A DNA stretch of 64,000 bases from Eutrigla gurnardus (lineage: Eukaryota > Chordata > Actinopteri > Perciformes > Triglidae): positions 5,955,586-6,019,585 of the forward strand of contig OY741276.1 in the NCBI GenBank assembly GCA_963514095.1. The letters are read 5' to 3'. The translations under genes were made by a program, and so were the position numbers. This document shows positions 11,718 to 22,934 of the stretch, in pieces. The notes below the pieces were generated by a model. It was not told the DNA's origin, did not search any database, and was given only the letters and a program-made list of their open reading frames with translations. How positions within the stretch are numbered: the first letter of the stretch is position 1; each line of letters starts with the position of its first letter.

Positions 11718-11762
<45 letters not shown>
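11718..11762. repeat. (TG)n microsatellite, about 22 units
   Basis: Perfect TG array of about 45 bases. Confidence 0.97.
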
Positions 11763-11764
<2 letters not shown>

Positions 11765-11865
11765 TTGCACTGCATCGTTCGGTGACATATATTTTGTGTG
11801 CTCTGAGTGACCCGATCTGTCCACAACACACTGACTTTCTGGTCCCTCCCTGTTCATCTGCAGCT

Positions 11866-11866
11866 G

Positions 11867-11899
<33 letters not shown>

Positions 11900-11930
11900 T
11901 GCACACACACACACACGCACACACACTCAA
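11866..11930. repeat. Compound (TC)n-(CA)n microsatellite
   Basis: A TC array (11866-11890) passes directly into a CA array interrupted by ATGC and CACG (to about 11926). Confidence 0.95.
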
Positions 11931-13189
11931 CAAACACTGAGGTGCGTGCATTCTCCAACATGTAAGGCAAAGTGAGGTATCAAACAGAGAGAAAGTCGAG
12001 GTTGGATGGATCACGTTGAACGTAGCGGTATGTATCAAAAGAGAAACTAGGGCATCAGATGCCCCTTTTCTTTTGATACTGGCGGTGGCGACACTACTTT
12101 TTTTTTTTTTCTTTCCCCGTGTTGATTTTGTCCTTGCTGCAGGATGCCTTGGAAAAGAGTGTAGTATTCTCAGAGGAGGACAATTTTAGCTAGTCTAAAC
12201 CTGTGGGCCCTGAGTGAAACAATGAGTATAATGACCAGGAGGATGGGAACAGCAGAGTGACCTGGACAACTAGGAGAATATAGTTGGATTTTTTTTAAAA
12301 ACCCTCTGTGGTTTATATTGTATGATACATGATACTCATAGAGTGGAAAAATTAGGTTAGTTTAAAACAGATCAGTATGAATACAAATATAGAACTATTC
12401 TATCTTCAGGCAAAATCTTGACTTGAATGGTTACGTCTATATTTTTTCTCCTCAAATTATTATTATTGACATGATTTATACTGTTTTTGACCATATTAAT
12501 TATATTGTCATGATTATATTTATATTTTCAGGGTTAATGAGTTTCACAATAGAAGCCTATTTTACTCCAACTGTGTTCATCAACATCAGAAAAGAATAAT
12601 CAGTCAAGTTGTATCTATAATCTCAGAATTGTGGCATTTGATTGCTTTGAGTTCAAATTACAGATGACACCTTTAAATTATTACAATTTAAAATATTTTT
12701 GGACAAGGCCTACATTTTAACATTCGGTATCAGTAACAAGATGCACTGCATACACAGAAAGTCAAATTCCTGTGTGCCTTCTTGTGTAAAGAAGACACTT
12801 GAGATGGAAACGGCAAAACACACAAATCCAAACAATGCCTAACCTACAGCAGAGTTGACTCAGGGCGTAATGTGTACACTCGGAAAACTCGGATGCCAGC
12901 GTTTCATCCACGTGCTAGCACGACAAAACATGCACCTGAATCAAATGAGGGGGATTATGCATTTTTATCTACCTGCAGCATATAAGAACGACAGAGCAAA
13001 AGACACATGACACGTGTGTCAGGTGAGGAGGGTAAGGCTGATTGATCCGCTCTTCATCTCTCAAACGACACGCGGAAAGAGACAACATTCAAACTTGTCT
13101 CCTCACCTCGCATAAACAGCTCCGAGGGCGTAAAGAAGGGACAAGAGAAGGTGTTGGGGATTGTGACACAAACTATGTATGCGAGCGCG

Positions 13190-13190
<1 letters not shown>
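11931..13190. other. Non-coding stretch with hairpin and AT-rich part
   Basis: It includes a strong 48-base hairpin (12032-12079, listed separately), a poly-T run near 12099-12110, and an AT-rich section at about 12290-12720 with no frames and no simple repeat. No gene is seen. Confidence 0.55.
12032..12079. ncRNA. Strong imperfect hairpin, precursor-like (function unknown)
   Basis: GTATCAAAAGA (12032-12042) pairs with TCTTTTGATAC (12069-12079) over 11 bp. The pairing continues through G-T, A-T and A-T to a 4:1 internal loop. An inner stem GGGCATC (12050-12056) with GATGCCC (12058-12064) then closes it. Total is about 21 pairs in 48 bases. It is shorter than a typical microRNA precursor and no known microRNA seed is recognised. 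It may be the centre of a palindromic MITE or a chance palindrome. Confidence 0.3.

Positions 13191-13192
<2 letters not shown>

Positions 13193-13226
<34 letters not shown>
13193..13226. repeat. (AC)17 microsatellite
   Basis: Perfect AC array following GCGAGCGCGCGT, an alternating purine-pyrimidine stretch that extends its Z-DNA potential. Confidence 0.95.
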
Positions 13227-13228
<2 letters not shown>

Positions 13229-14630
13229 GCACAAACACAAACCCCCACACACCCCTTTGTAGATCTGATTGAATACAGAATCAAAAAACAAGACGGCTTT
13301 TAAAATGGTGTCTCGCAGACGGCACTTCCTACATCACAAAGAGGGAGGCAACGCAAGAAAGAAAGGAAAAGCTAAATTGAGTTTGAGTCCAAGGTCAGTG
13401 TGAAGCTGTCTGAACAAAAAGTCGGGAGATCTACCAAAAAATACAGAATCTATCAACTTAGGGAGAAGGCGCCCTTGTCCCGACCCCTGCAGAGTTGTTG
13501 GAGAGATGGTTTCCTGTAAAAAGTTTATCCGAGGGTATGGAAGATTAACGAGGCTGTTTTCATTGGCTGCTCTCTAGTTGTCTCGCAGTACTTAGAGGTG
13601 ATAAGATCAGAATATTTATCGAGCCTCTTCTTCAGGTCATTTGCTATGTTAATTTTATGAGCTTGATGTTGCCTTTGTTTTTCGCGGTCATGTGTTCTTC
13701 CTGCTGAACCCCGGAGCAGGGCGAAGAAAGGGGGATTTGTATACTTAGCATGCAGTGTCTCCAAATTAGTCACCCATGCATAATTATCTATGCTGTGCAG
13801 GGGGCTCGCAGTGGAACAACTAATGCTACTTACTCCCTGTGAAAATTAAGATCTATTATTTTTCAATCAGATCAGCCTCTTGTTTTCACACCTTGTTTTA
13901 TTTGTTTGGGATAATCTATCATTATGAGACAAAAGTGTTGCCGCACTGGTTTCTCAGGGCAAAGAGGAGTTATGGGTTGTTTTTTTGTAGGTCGAGGCAA
14001 ACTGGGTTACCATTGGTGAGTTTAACCATGCATCCATCGCAGTTATCACTACAGAAACATGCATCTGAGTAAGAAATCGCCCTCTTGTGAACGATGTAAT
14101 CGTGATTGTTTCAATCAGACAGAAAGATGAATAAAGTTAACGGAAAGCTTTCTCTCTCCACTCGATCCGACGACTGTCAAGTTCATTAACTGATTGAACT
14201 GAATGGATTGAAGCCCATCAAGTCTTGGTGGACTCCTTTGATCGTAAATCAGACCGGGAGGGTCAGGACACGGGGACGGGTCCAGCGGCGTACACCACAG
14301 CATCGCAACTATGACCTCATCTCGGCTCCCCCATGAAATATCCATAAAAAGCAAACATTTAGCCAAAGATAAGATGATATGATGATGTGAACTTGGACGC
14401 GTTGCGGATAACTATTCCATTTATGAAGCTGGGTGAGCGCGAGAGAATCCCCCCAGCCATGACATCTGTGGGTTATTCATGTGAAACGACATAAATCTTT
14501 GGGAACTGTTTTAAATCTCATCCTCCCTCCTTTCCCCTCTCTATCCACAAGCACTCACCGTTAATGCCTGTATCAACCGCAGGAGCCAATTGTTAAAGAG
14601 GGGTTCTAAGTGCACAGCACCGATCGATAT
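13227..14630. other. Non-coding stretch, nothing firm
   Basis: No gene is recognised. A CTCF-like core on the minus strand (TCACAAGAGGGCGA, 14077-14090) and homeodomain-type TAAT sites are present. Open frames of up to 83 codons look random. Confidence 0.5.
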
Positions 14631-14639
14631 TGATAATGT

Positions 14640-15540
14640 TGAAAATGTGGTAGGAAAGAGAGTGTGAGCGGGGGGGAGAAAGAGAGAAAAAGAGGGAGAG
14701 AGAGAGGGGGAAATAAATCTGCGGGCGGTGAATAGGGCAGAGCAGCTGCGGTGGCCTCTGAGCTGTCCCCTTCACCTCTTTGGAAACATCATCAGCACTA
14801 ATCAGGGCCCTACTAAAGAAAATGGCCCCGCTTGATTTACACTTACTACCCTCTGCTGTGTAAATGAGGGAGACAAAAAGAGAGGAGAAAAACAGACGGG
14901 GACAGAGGACGCATGGAGAAACGACTAAAGAAAAGACACACAAAAAAAAAAAGTTTGAGTTTGAGGGCGCTAATAATAGCAGACGTATAAACGCGGAGAG
15001 CCACATTCCTTCAAGGTCAACCTCAGGTGAAGCAAAAGGTTGTATAAAGGTCACGCTTGGATGAGGGTCATGTAGGCCTCAATGAGAGTCAATAACACCT
15101 CCCAGTCTGCTGTAGACGTGTGGGGGTCGCCCCTGCTCTCACATCAATTCGCCAGGCATGGACCGCGGCAATAAAAGAGATGGAGAGAGACTTAGCCGGG
15201 GAGAAAGGGTGAGAAAAAAGAAAATGTAGAGGCAGATTGTGAAACAGCTCGCCTTTCAACTACTAACTGCTTTTCATGTAAATGTCTTGGACTGACACTT
15301 CTTACACATCCCAGCCCCTACCCTCTCTCCCTCTCTCTCTCCCCCCCCACGCACACACACACTCCCTCGCCCCATCTCTTTTACTCCAGTATACTCTCTG
15401 TCAGCAGAAGAATAAAAGAGAGGGGAAGGCGAGGGAAGGGGCAGGAGGAGAGAGTGAGAAGGGAGTGAAGGAGGAGGGAGCAGGAAGAAAGAAAAAAAAA
15501 ACAGAGAAACAGGAGAAATCAGACTCTCGCCGGGGTTGGC
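14640..15540 (+). repeat. Cluster of polypurine tracts
   Basis: Several long, nearly pure G/A tracts lie on the plus strand: about 14655-14712, 14864-14960 (with interruptions), 15170-15225 and 15413-15520. A pyrimidine tract at 15322-15345 adds a strand switch. Such mirror-rich polypurine DNA can form triplex (H-DNA) structures. The long Lys/Arg/Glu-rich or Ser/Leu/Phe-rich frames here are composition artefacts. A TCAAGGTCA ERR/NR5A-type site lies at about 15010-15018. Confidence 0.7.
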
Positions 15541-15819
15541 GAAAGGTCAGTCCTGACAGGCTCGGAGGTTAAACTGCCGAGTTAAAATACTGTTCATTAT
15601 CCTCTGCAGCCTCTTCCCAAATTCCCCTCTTTTGTGTCACAGTCAGTGCCCAGCATCAATGTTCCCCACCCCAGGATTTATTAGACATTGTTGAGCAGCG
15701 AGAAAGGGGACCTTTTCTGTACAATAGTAGCACTGATCCTATGGCAAGGACAATGCTGCTGCCAACACAATTACAGAGCCTGGCCTGAGTTATAAGGGTT
15801 GTAGAGACTGACACGGCGG
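15541..15819. other. Non-coding stretch
   Basis: No recognisable feature before the TG array at 15820. Confidence 0.5.
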
Positions 15820-15854
15820 TGTGTGTGTGTGTCTGTGTGTGTGTGTGTGTGTGT
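15820..15854. repeat. Interrupted (GT)n microsatellite
   Basis: GT array of about 35 bases with one TCTG interruption. Confidence 0.95.
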
Positions 15855-17587
15855 CCTCTTGCATGCCAGTACAGTACGATGATAAATACGACCAGCGTGC
15901 GGTACATTAAAACTGTTTGTTTACGTTGTTGACCTGATCTACCAAAAGCATAGTGGAAATTAATACAAAAAAAATAATAATTTACATAAATTTCTGCATA
16001 TTTAAAGCAAGCCGTATTCCGGGGTTGCAGAGGAAAATTTAATTAGTACACGTGAAGAGAACAAAGCAGGGGGAATATCCATAACATGAATTAGGCTGAA
16101 TCACATCATTCATTACTCACCAGAGAGCAATGAGATGTGACACATGGCAACAGAACCCTGCCTGAACCGGACAAATTAAAAACACCAGTAATTAGCGCTA
16201 TGCAAAACATGTTGTAAGTTTATTACCTGATTTATGTGGCTTCCTGTTTATAAGGGCACAGTGAGCCGGCTATTCGTCTTCCGCCTAGCATGCTTAAGAT
16301 TCAGAACGGGTTTAAATGATTTATTAAATGAATAAACAAATAAATCACCTCGCACCTAATTTCCCTAATGATATTAGAAATGACTAACTGTACAAATTGT
16401 GCAAAATATAAGCTACTATTAACCTGGAGCACCTTCCATTTTCCAGGGTTCAAAACGTCCATCCATTTTCATTTGTTGCAAAAACAAAAACATGATTAAA
16501 AGATTTGACTCCTGACTCCGGATTCCACAAATAAAACACTCCACTCACTCTCTGCTTAATCAAAGAGGGTCACACTCCCAATGTTGTCAGCGATATGTCA
16601 AAGCCGCCGTACAGTAGCGTCACTACGTGAGCCGGAGAGAAGTTTACCCCGACAAAACAAACCACCTACAGCCCCGCATGCTCCACCCACCCCGACTCCA
16701 AACTTTCTTCTCGTTCTCATTCTCGCTCTGAATCACCCCCGACCACCGTATGAATTGTATATTTCTATTTAAAAAGACATACTGTTTTCATCTTTTGCCC
16801 CTCTCCTCCCTCGGGGAATGGGGTGGAATATAAAAAGCTAGACTTTAAATAACAAGAGACTGTCATCAGTTCCCCTGCTAGTCCGCACATTAGCCCCGTC
16901 TGTGAGTGAGCGTCTGACACCTACTAAAATGTTTCAGCTCTATGTGCGTATAAGAGCATAAATAATTCAAAATTAATCCCCGCTGAGGGGGACTACGGGA
17001 ATCATAAATTATCCCGGTGTAGTCCCTAATGCAGTCCCAGGATTGGAACACCTATGGTAACAATCGAGCAGAGGTGCTCATTACACCTTGTGAAGAGATT
17101 TCTTAACCTTTGAATATTAATTTTCTTTGAATAGATGGTGGTATGGTTGCTGGCATTAGTTGCTGAATATGTGAGTGACTGTAACACAATGCAAACGCTT
17201 ACACTGTACAATACGGAGGAATATGTCTGTGTCGCACTGTCATTTGAGATTAGAAGCGAGTGCACGGTTAACCACATCATTACCGTGGTTTTTAGATCAC
17301 ATGACACACAACTGAATGCACATAAATGTCTTCATAAAGAACAAGAGTGCAAAAAACAAAAGAGAAACCCGGGCACCCACGGAGATGTTCTGTTGACATT
17401 TACAACAAGATCCTCCAAAGGTTTCCCCATCGCTGGGCGGAGAGTCCGGGCTGCCCAGGAGGCAGTGATGGATGGCAGACAGACAACACGGGGAATCAAC
17501 CCCAGCAGGGATGGAAATATGAATGCCAGCTGATTGAGAACACAATGGTCGAGCACTATCATATAAAGAAGGGACTTGCCATCTTCT
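15855..17587. other. Non-coding stretch with one inverted repeat
   Basis: Single-copy-looking DNA. A hairpin lies at 16989-17026. Overlapping frames of 80-132 codons at 17135-17622 on both strands have no recognised family and no splice context; the 3' part may belong to the retroposon that follows. Confidence 0.5.
16989..17026. repeat. Inverted repeat, 8+4 bp stem
   Basis: GGGACTAC (16989-16996) pairs with GTAGTCCC (17019-17026), and the adjacent GGGA (16997-17000) pairs with TCCC (17012-17015), leaving a GGT bulge and an 11-base AT-rich loop. Flanks are AATTAATC-type AT-rich DNA. Confidence 0.75.
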
Positions 17588-17810
17588 GAAAAAGGCTCAA
17601 GACTCAACTGTTCAGACTTCACCTATAGCACTTTGATCATAGCACTGTTGTACTACTTTACTCAGACAAGGACCTAACACTTGTTTCTATTTGTTACCTT
17701 TTACTTTATCGGCAATGATATGTTGTGGTTTCTTTCTTTTGACAAATGTACTTATTGTAAGTCGCTTTGAACAAAAGCGTCTGCTAAATGCCGTAAATGT
17801 AAATGTAAAG
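17588..17810 (+). mobile_element. 3' end of a LINE/SINE-type retroposon (L2-like tail, tentative)
   Basis: The segment starts near AAAAGGCTCAAGACTCAACTG and ends with GTAAGTCGCTTTGAACAAAA, GCGTCTGCTAAATG and tandem TGTAAA units (about 17757-17810). This tail is a very common dispersed motif in teleost genomes. The TGTAA-type terminal repeats are what target-primed retroposons leave. Only the 3' portion is present, as expected for 5' truncation. The family name is from memory and uncertain. Confidence 0.6.
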
Positions 17811-17954
17811 GAACATCTAGACCTGCTGACATCTGGACATTGAGACGTGAAAAGAAGGTTTAAAGTTGTACAGTGGATGTGAAGTTAACTAGACAGATAA
17901 TGTGAAAAAAAACCTCCACTTTCAGACAGATGCAGCAATGGTTACAGCTATCCT

Positions 17955-17956
<2 letters not shown>

Positions 17957-17991
<35 letters not shown>
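17957..17991. repeat. (AT)n microsatellite, about 17 units
   Basis: Perfect AT array; a further ATATA follows after AG. Confidence 0.95.
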
Positions 17992-17993
<2 letters not shown>

Positions 17994-19093
17994 TATAAGT
18001 CATGCATTTGAGTAAACTGGCAATGAATCACCTTGTATGTGTTTATAATATGAAAGACTTGAAAGACTAATGCAACCACAAGTGGAGATGAAAATGCCAG
18101 TCTAAAGCATATCAAAGCTATATTAGATGTGTCTACTCGCGTGGAAGGAAGATGTGAAAACACAAACTGATCCTCAATAAAAAGGACTTCTGTGGCGGGT
18201 AAAAGAGAGTGGCATTTGGCGAGGGGAGGGGGAAAAAATATCCGATTTAAAAAGTGGTTGGAAATATACATATCAAAGGAAAGACATGGAGATTTCGTTT
18301 GCCTGTGCATCCTATCCTTGTACCCCCCCCCTTCTTCTTCTCACTCTGAGTGAGCCGAGAGGGGTCTGTTAACCAAATCTCAGGTAAGAGAGCCAGAAAC
18401 CTACTTATGATGCTCTGCTGCTCATAATCCATAGGTTCTATCAGCAGATTACTAGAAATAAAGTGTTGGGAGAGACGTAAAGCAGGACTCGTGTGCCAGA
18501 TGAGACAATGCTGGTTTCAGTCTGCACTTCACTCCTATGTACATAATTAACAGCTTGTGTTTGGCTCGGGCAAAGACAAAAAAATGTGGAGGGGGGGGAA
18601 CAGCTTAAATCTTTCCAGCAGCATTACAGTAATAAGCACTATAATGTTGCACTATGTCATAAATATCCCTCGCACCCACCGTGGAACCGGCATAAAAACT
18701 CAAACACTAAAATACTGTATATCATTATAGGATAAATATATGAATTTTCATTAAAAGAATATCACCACATAAAATAGCTTGATCTCTCCCACTCTAATTT
18801 CCTTTCACTCTGTTTTCTTGACTTTCCGCCCTCTTTAGCACACGGCTGGATGTGTGTAGGGCAATTCATTCGTCACACGGCTTTACCCATTAGAAGCGGA
18901 CTGCTAAACGCTTCACCTTTTGATTTTGAGGAGGAGTACAGGATTTGTCAGGGGACATGGGTAGGTGCTTTATTGCTCCAAATTTCATCACAATAAAGGC
19001 TTATGGCGAAGGTGGCACAATCGTTGCCCTATAAATGTCTCTATGTAGATTACATGCTTCTTGCCCGGCTAATCCCGGTAATTGATGAACTTT

Positions 19094-19131
19094 AAAAAAA
19101 AACTCGTCACCCTGGTGCCGAGTTTTTTTTT
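19094..19131. repeat. Inverted repeat, 17 of 18 pairs
   Basis: An A-run followed by CTCGTCACC (19094-19111) pairs with GGTGCCGAG followed by a T-run (19114-19131), with one T-C mismatch. The GC-rich core flanked by A9/T9 would fold very tightly and is followed by more poly-T. Confidence 0.85.
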
Positions 19132-20683
19132 TTATTTCTTTTTTTTTTTTAATATTATTTTGTAATTTGTTTATTAATTAAGATAACACTTATTTTGGGA
19201 CCTGGACCAAGTAAACACGATTATGTGCTCTGCGGGGTGAGTGTTCGGCGCGCTGACGTTCCCAAAGCAGCGAGCTGGCTGGCTGGAAGGCTGCTGCTGC
19301 CAGAGAATGTCTAATAGTCTTCCACTGAGAAGTTTAATTCATTTGCCATAAAGCTAAAAATAAACACAGTCACACTTAATTGGGCTCTGAATGTGTGCAT
19401 TATTGAGTTGTCGAAAAAAAAAAAAAAAAAAGCAAGACCACAAATTAGAACCGAGGACTCCACATTTGAACAGCCCAAACCCCTGTGTTGAGCACATGGA
19501 ATTCAATTTTGCGAGTATTATTTTTTTTTATTACAAACAGGGAAAGATATAGCAATAAAAACTTCATGGAAAATAATGATGAGGCTTTAAACAATGTGAT
19601 TAATTCCCGATATCTATGGAAAAGCTATAGATTTATGAATACTTGATGATAGGGATAAAGTTATGTACACTACATTTATTTTGTTTGCTCATTTACTAAT
19701 AACAGATGATTAAAACCCTCTTTCTGTTTAGTTTTTGTCATCAGGAAAAATGAAGATGTCATAGTGAAGTTTATTTCATGAGAAGGTTCAAAAGGTTTTC
19801 CTCTCTTGGAAGTATTCTATCACGGGTTGCAGTCCTGGGATGAAACATTTGTGTATCATTCAAGTTTATGATACCGAGAGACTTTGAGGCAGGACGGGGG
19901 AGGGTTAGGATAATAGAGAGGGGAAAAAAAAAATCTAAAAGATTTCCATAAAGAAAAAAAAAAAGAAGAGTGGAATAAATAAGTGCCTGAGATACAACAA
20001 TTTGGATTTACATACATTATCCAGCTCTATCTCTTTGGGATATTTTACAGTCCCGATATGCGAGAGGGAGCCGAGAGATAAACTAAATATGACCTATGCT
20101 CTGCAGGCTCAGCCAGAAAGAGCAGACGCCTGTAAGAATACTCAAGGAGCAAAGGAAAGGTTGAGCGGATGAGGACAAAAAGCCAGGGGGAAGGAAGAAA
20201 AATGACACTAAAAGGCAGTCACGAAACTGATTGATGCTCTGCTGTATTTGAAGATCAGTGGCAGCCTTGTGGTGGCGAGCACAGAGGTCAGCGGGTGTAT
20301 GTGTGAGTGTCTGTGTGTGTTTCGTGCTTGCTTATTAGGGCGTGCGGCTTTCTTTGTCGGTTTTACTGTCTGGATTGTGAGCGTGCACGTGGGGCGTGCG
20401 CGCAGGAACGTGTGTCCAGATTTGCTCTCTCTCTCCCTCTCCCTCCCTCCCTCTCTCCATTGTAGGAGAAGAGAATCCTCCGTCACTGGGTGGCTGGGGG
20501 AAATCAGATGTGAGCAGAGAATAACATGCTCGATTTGGCCCGCGAGTGGAGCCGGGGCTGCAGGAGAGGAGAGCACCATGATGTATCGAGCCGTTTGCCA
20601 GCCGGATGGGGCACACGGTGGCGGCCCTCGCTCTGCCTGTCAGCAAATACACATTTTTCACCCAGCGGGAGTATTGGGAGTCC

Positions 20684-20827
20684 TGTGTGTGTGTGTGTGT
20701 GTGGTGTGTGTGTGTGTGTGTGTGTGTGGTGGGTAGGAACGTGTGCATGGTTTTGTACAAGAAGAGGATTTTTACTGTGGGATGTACTTGTGATGTTTAC
20801 TTTGTATTTGGTGTGAAAATATAAATG

Positions 20828-20868
<41 letters not shown>

Positions 20869-21045
20869 ACTGGGATTTCGGTGGTGGGGTATGAGCAACC
20901 CGTTGCAGGCACAGCTGTTGCATCACATGGAGGCATGGAAGCAGGCCGTTTCATCTCGTCACGGCTAACGCCCGAGCTTCTGCCTCCAACAAACAATTCC
21001 ACACCAGGAACAAGTGGCTCTAACAAGAATCATTACACCCAGTTT

Positions 21046-21076
<31 letters not shown>
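20684..21076. repeat. Cluster of three (TG)n arrays
   Basis: TG arrays at 20684-20729 (with a GG interruption), 20831-20866 (perfect, about 18 units) and 21049-21076. A degenerate TG-rich stretch at about 20296-20321 precedes them. All long frames here on both strands are repeat artefacts. Confidence 0.95.
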
Positions 21077-22471
21077 GAGTCAACGTATGCATTCTTCTGA
21101 GCGGCCGCATGTGTCCGGGATGTCTTCGGTTACACCGCCGCTGTGCGTGGGACTCACACACTCAGCAGATTTAACTCATCAGGAGACAGAGGACACGCAA
21201 CGTGGAACTCCTCTAAATTACGCCACATTGCTTTCTGACCTCCGACCTCTCACTTCAATTCACTCGGACTACAATGAGCGTTTATTAACAGCTAATGTAG
21301 AAACACAGAGAGAGAAATAAATAAAGGTACACGAGTGAACAAAACATATTTCTAAGGGAATATACAGAAAAATATTATTACCGTCTCCACTCCCTTTCTA
21401 AGCACAGAGGGTTTCAGTTGAAGCCCGAGAACCTGGAATTGCTATCTACCACATATTGGCAGCATTCAAGGCAGCCTGAAGGTTTCAGTGCAACACATTC
21501 ACACACACACACACACACACACAAGCCTCCGCACTAAAGACCTCTTTTCAGCTCGCGTCGAGGGAAGTGGGCTGGGGAGGCCCTTTGATGTGGGAACACC
21601 GAGGTCAGAGAGAACAGTCTGTGCAGCGCTAAATTCCATCCCCCACAACAGTTCCTTTTTCACTTTGCTACTGGCTTCGGTTTGTGAAGCCTATCTTCAA
21701 AACAAGTTTATAAAAAAAAAAAAGAATTTAGCACAGGCTGACTATGTAGGAGTGCAAAATGGATAAATGCCATGTTTCGGGCTGCACCACCACCACATCA
21801 CCACATTCTCCTTAAAGTCTGCAATCTGTGTTGCATTTCAGATTTACCCCCTCGTACACTTATTGGCCTTTTGTTTCTGGAACCGTGTGGGGAAAAGGCA
21901 AAAAAAAAAAAAAAAAGGTCTAACCGGCACATAAACTAATCTCAAATGTCATGTCTTATTAGACACAAATGGAAGGAAACGTTTGGCTCACTCAGCCCGC
22001 CGAGTCAATGAATTTGTCAAAATTTTATGATAATTCATTCAATCACCCTTTAGACATTTAAATGATGTGGGGAGTGAGAGGGGAGGTGATGAGGGTCAGT
22101 TGAAGAGAGAAGAGAAGGAGCAGAAGAAGGGGAGTGAAGGAGGGGGAGGAGAAGAGGGATTGGGGAATAATCCTGCTCTTGATATTACACTCCCTCCAGA
22201 GGCCTTTCAAGGGCTCCATATCACAGTGTGAGGCCTCCTAAACTTCTCTCCCCCTACTTACAAACTCAGCAGCCCGTCCACCCGCCTCCCTCCAAACACC
22301 TCCGTTCACAACTTATTTGCCTTACACATAGTGTACAAACGCGTCTGTTGAAACCCACGTGCATGGTAATTATAACGCAACACGTGCATATGTGTTTGAA
22401 ATACCGTTCTGGTTCTGGTGATGTCGATGGCATAAAAATAAACTTTGTTTTTCTCTTTTCCTCTCTGATAA
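21077..22471. other. Non-coding stretch
   Basis: It holds an AC array (about 21500-21523), A-runs (21712-21723, 21901-21916), and a plus-strand polypurine tract at about 22068-22160. No gene or mobile element is recognised. Confidence 0.55.
21500..21523. repeat. (AC)12 microsatellite
   Basis: Short perfect AC array. Confidence 0.95.
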
Positions 22472-22497
22472 ACACACACACACACACACACACACAC
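22472..22497. repeat. (AC)13 microsatellite
   Basis: Short perfect AC array. Confidence 0.95.
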
Positions 22498-22548
22498 TTC
22501 CCCTTTCGTTCCTGGGAGAATGACAATAAAAAGGCCCGCCGCTCTTCT

Positions 22549-22561
22549 TGACCCTTGACCT
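22549..22561 (-). promoter_or_regulatory. DR1-type nuclear receptor element (candidate)
   Basis: The minus strand reads AGGTCAAGGGTCA: AGGTCA, one-base spacer, GGGTCA. This is the canonical DR1 layout for RXR heterodimers, HNF4 and COUP-TF. It lies about 85 bases upstream of a TATA-like box (22633-22641), so the two could belong to one promoter, which is inference. Confidence 0.4.
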
Positions 22562-22632
22562 CTGATCCCTGGAGGTCTCCCGCTGCCTGTGCTGGAGGTG
22601 GAGGAGGGAGAGACGGAGAGGGATGGAAGGGT

Positions 22633-22710
22633 GATAAAAGGCGTGGATGTGGTGGGGCCCTGAGAACAGCTCCCTCTGTCAGGCCAGCACAGGCTGCATC
22701 ATGGGTAAGC
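22633..22710 (+). promoter_or_regulatory. Possible TATA promoter and minimal first coding exon
   Basis: GATAAAAGG at 22633-22641 resembles a TATA box. About 65 bases downstream comes CATC-ATGG followed at once by GTAAGC (22705-22710), a good splice donor. Small first exons carrying little more than the ATG are known in several vertebrate genes. A possible acceptor, TTGGTTACAG ending at 22864, lets the frame continue as GAYEMPQLGTAV before a stop at 22930-22932. No product is recognised. This may be chance. Confidence 0.2.
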
Positions 22711-22731
22711 TCCCCCTCTAGTGTTCACTGG

Positions 22732-22759
22732 CCTCTCTCTCTCGCTCTCTCTCTCTCTC
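22732..22759. repeat. (CT)n microsatellite
   Basis: CT array with one CG interruption. Confidence 0.9.
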
Positions 22760-22934
22760 AAGTTTTCATTCACTCTCCAAATATGTTGAGTTGAAATTAA
22801 TTAGGGTAGAGATTCTTTGGACAAAAGATGTGCTTTCATTTTATTCTAATGTCATTGGTTACAGGTGCTTATGAGATGCCCCAGTTGGGTACAGCTGTTA
22901 AGTTGCCATGTTCCCCAGAATGCATCAATTAGAA

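Larger units (their letters stand above)
17811..20683. other. Non-coding stretch with AT array, hairpin and A/T runs
   Basis: It contains a TA array (17957-17991), poly-C (18324-18332), poly-A and poly-T runs near 19094-19151, 19415-19432 and 19923-19963, and a strong hairpin at 19094-19131. The block at about 18830-19080 is repeat-free, with TAATCCCGGTAATTG-type homeodomain sites, and could be a regulatory element. No gene is supported. The frame of over 160 codons at 20248-20736 overlaps a TG array and a CT-rich tract. Confidence 0.5.

Noticed and set aside
14593..15054. 153-codon minus-strand frame
   Set aside because: Ser/Leu/Phe-rich because it reads the complement of polypurine tracts; no recognised family.
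20248..20736. 162-codon plus-strand frame, the longest in the window
   Set aside because: It crosses a CT-rich tract and ends in a TG array; the rest has no domain, no splice context and random composition.
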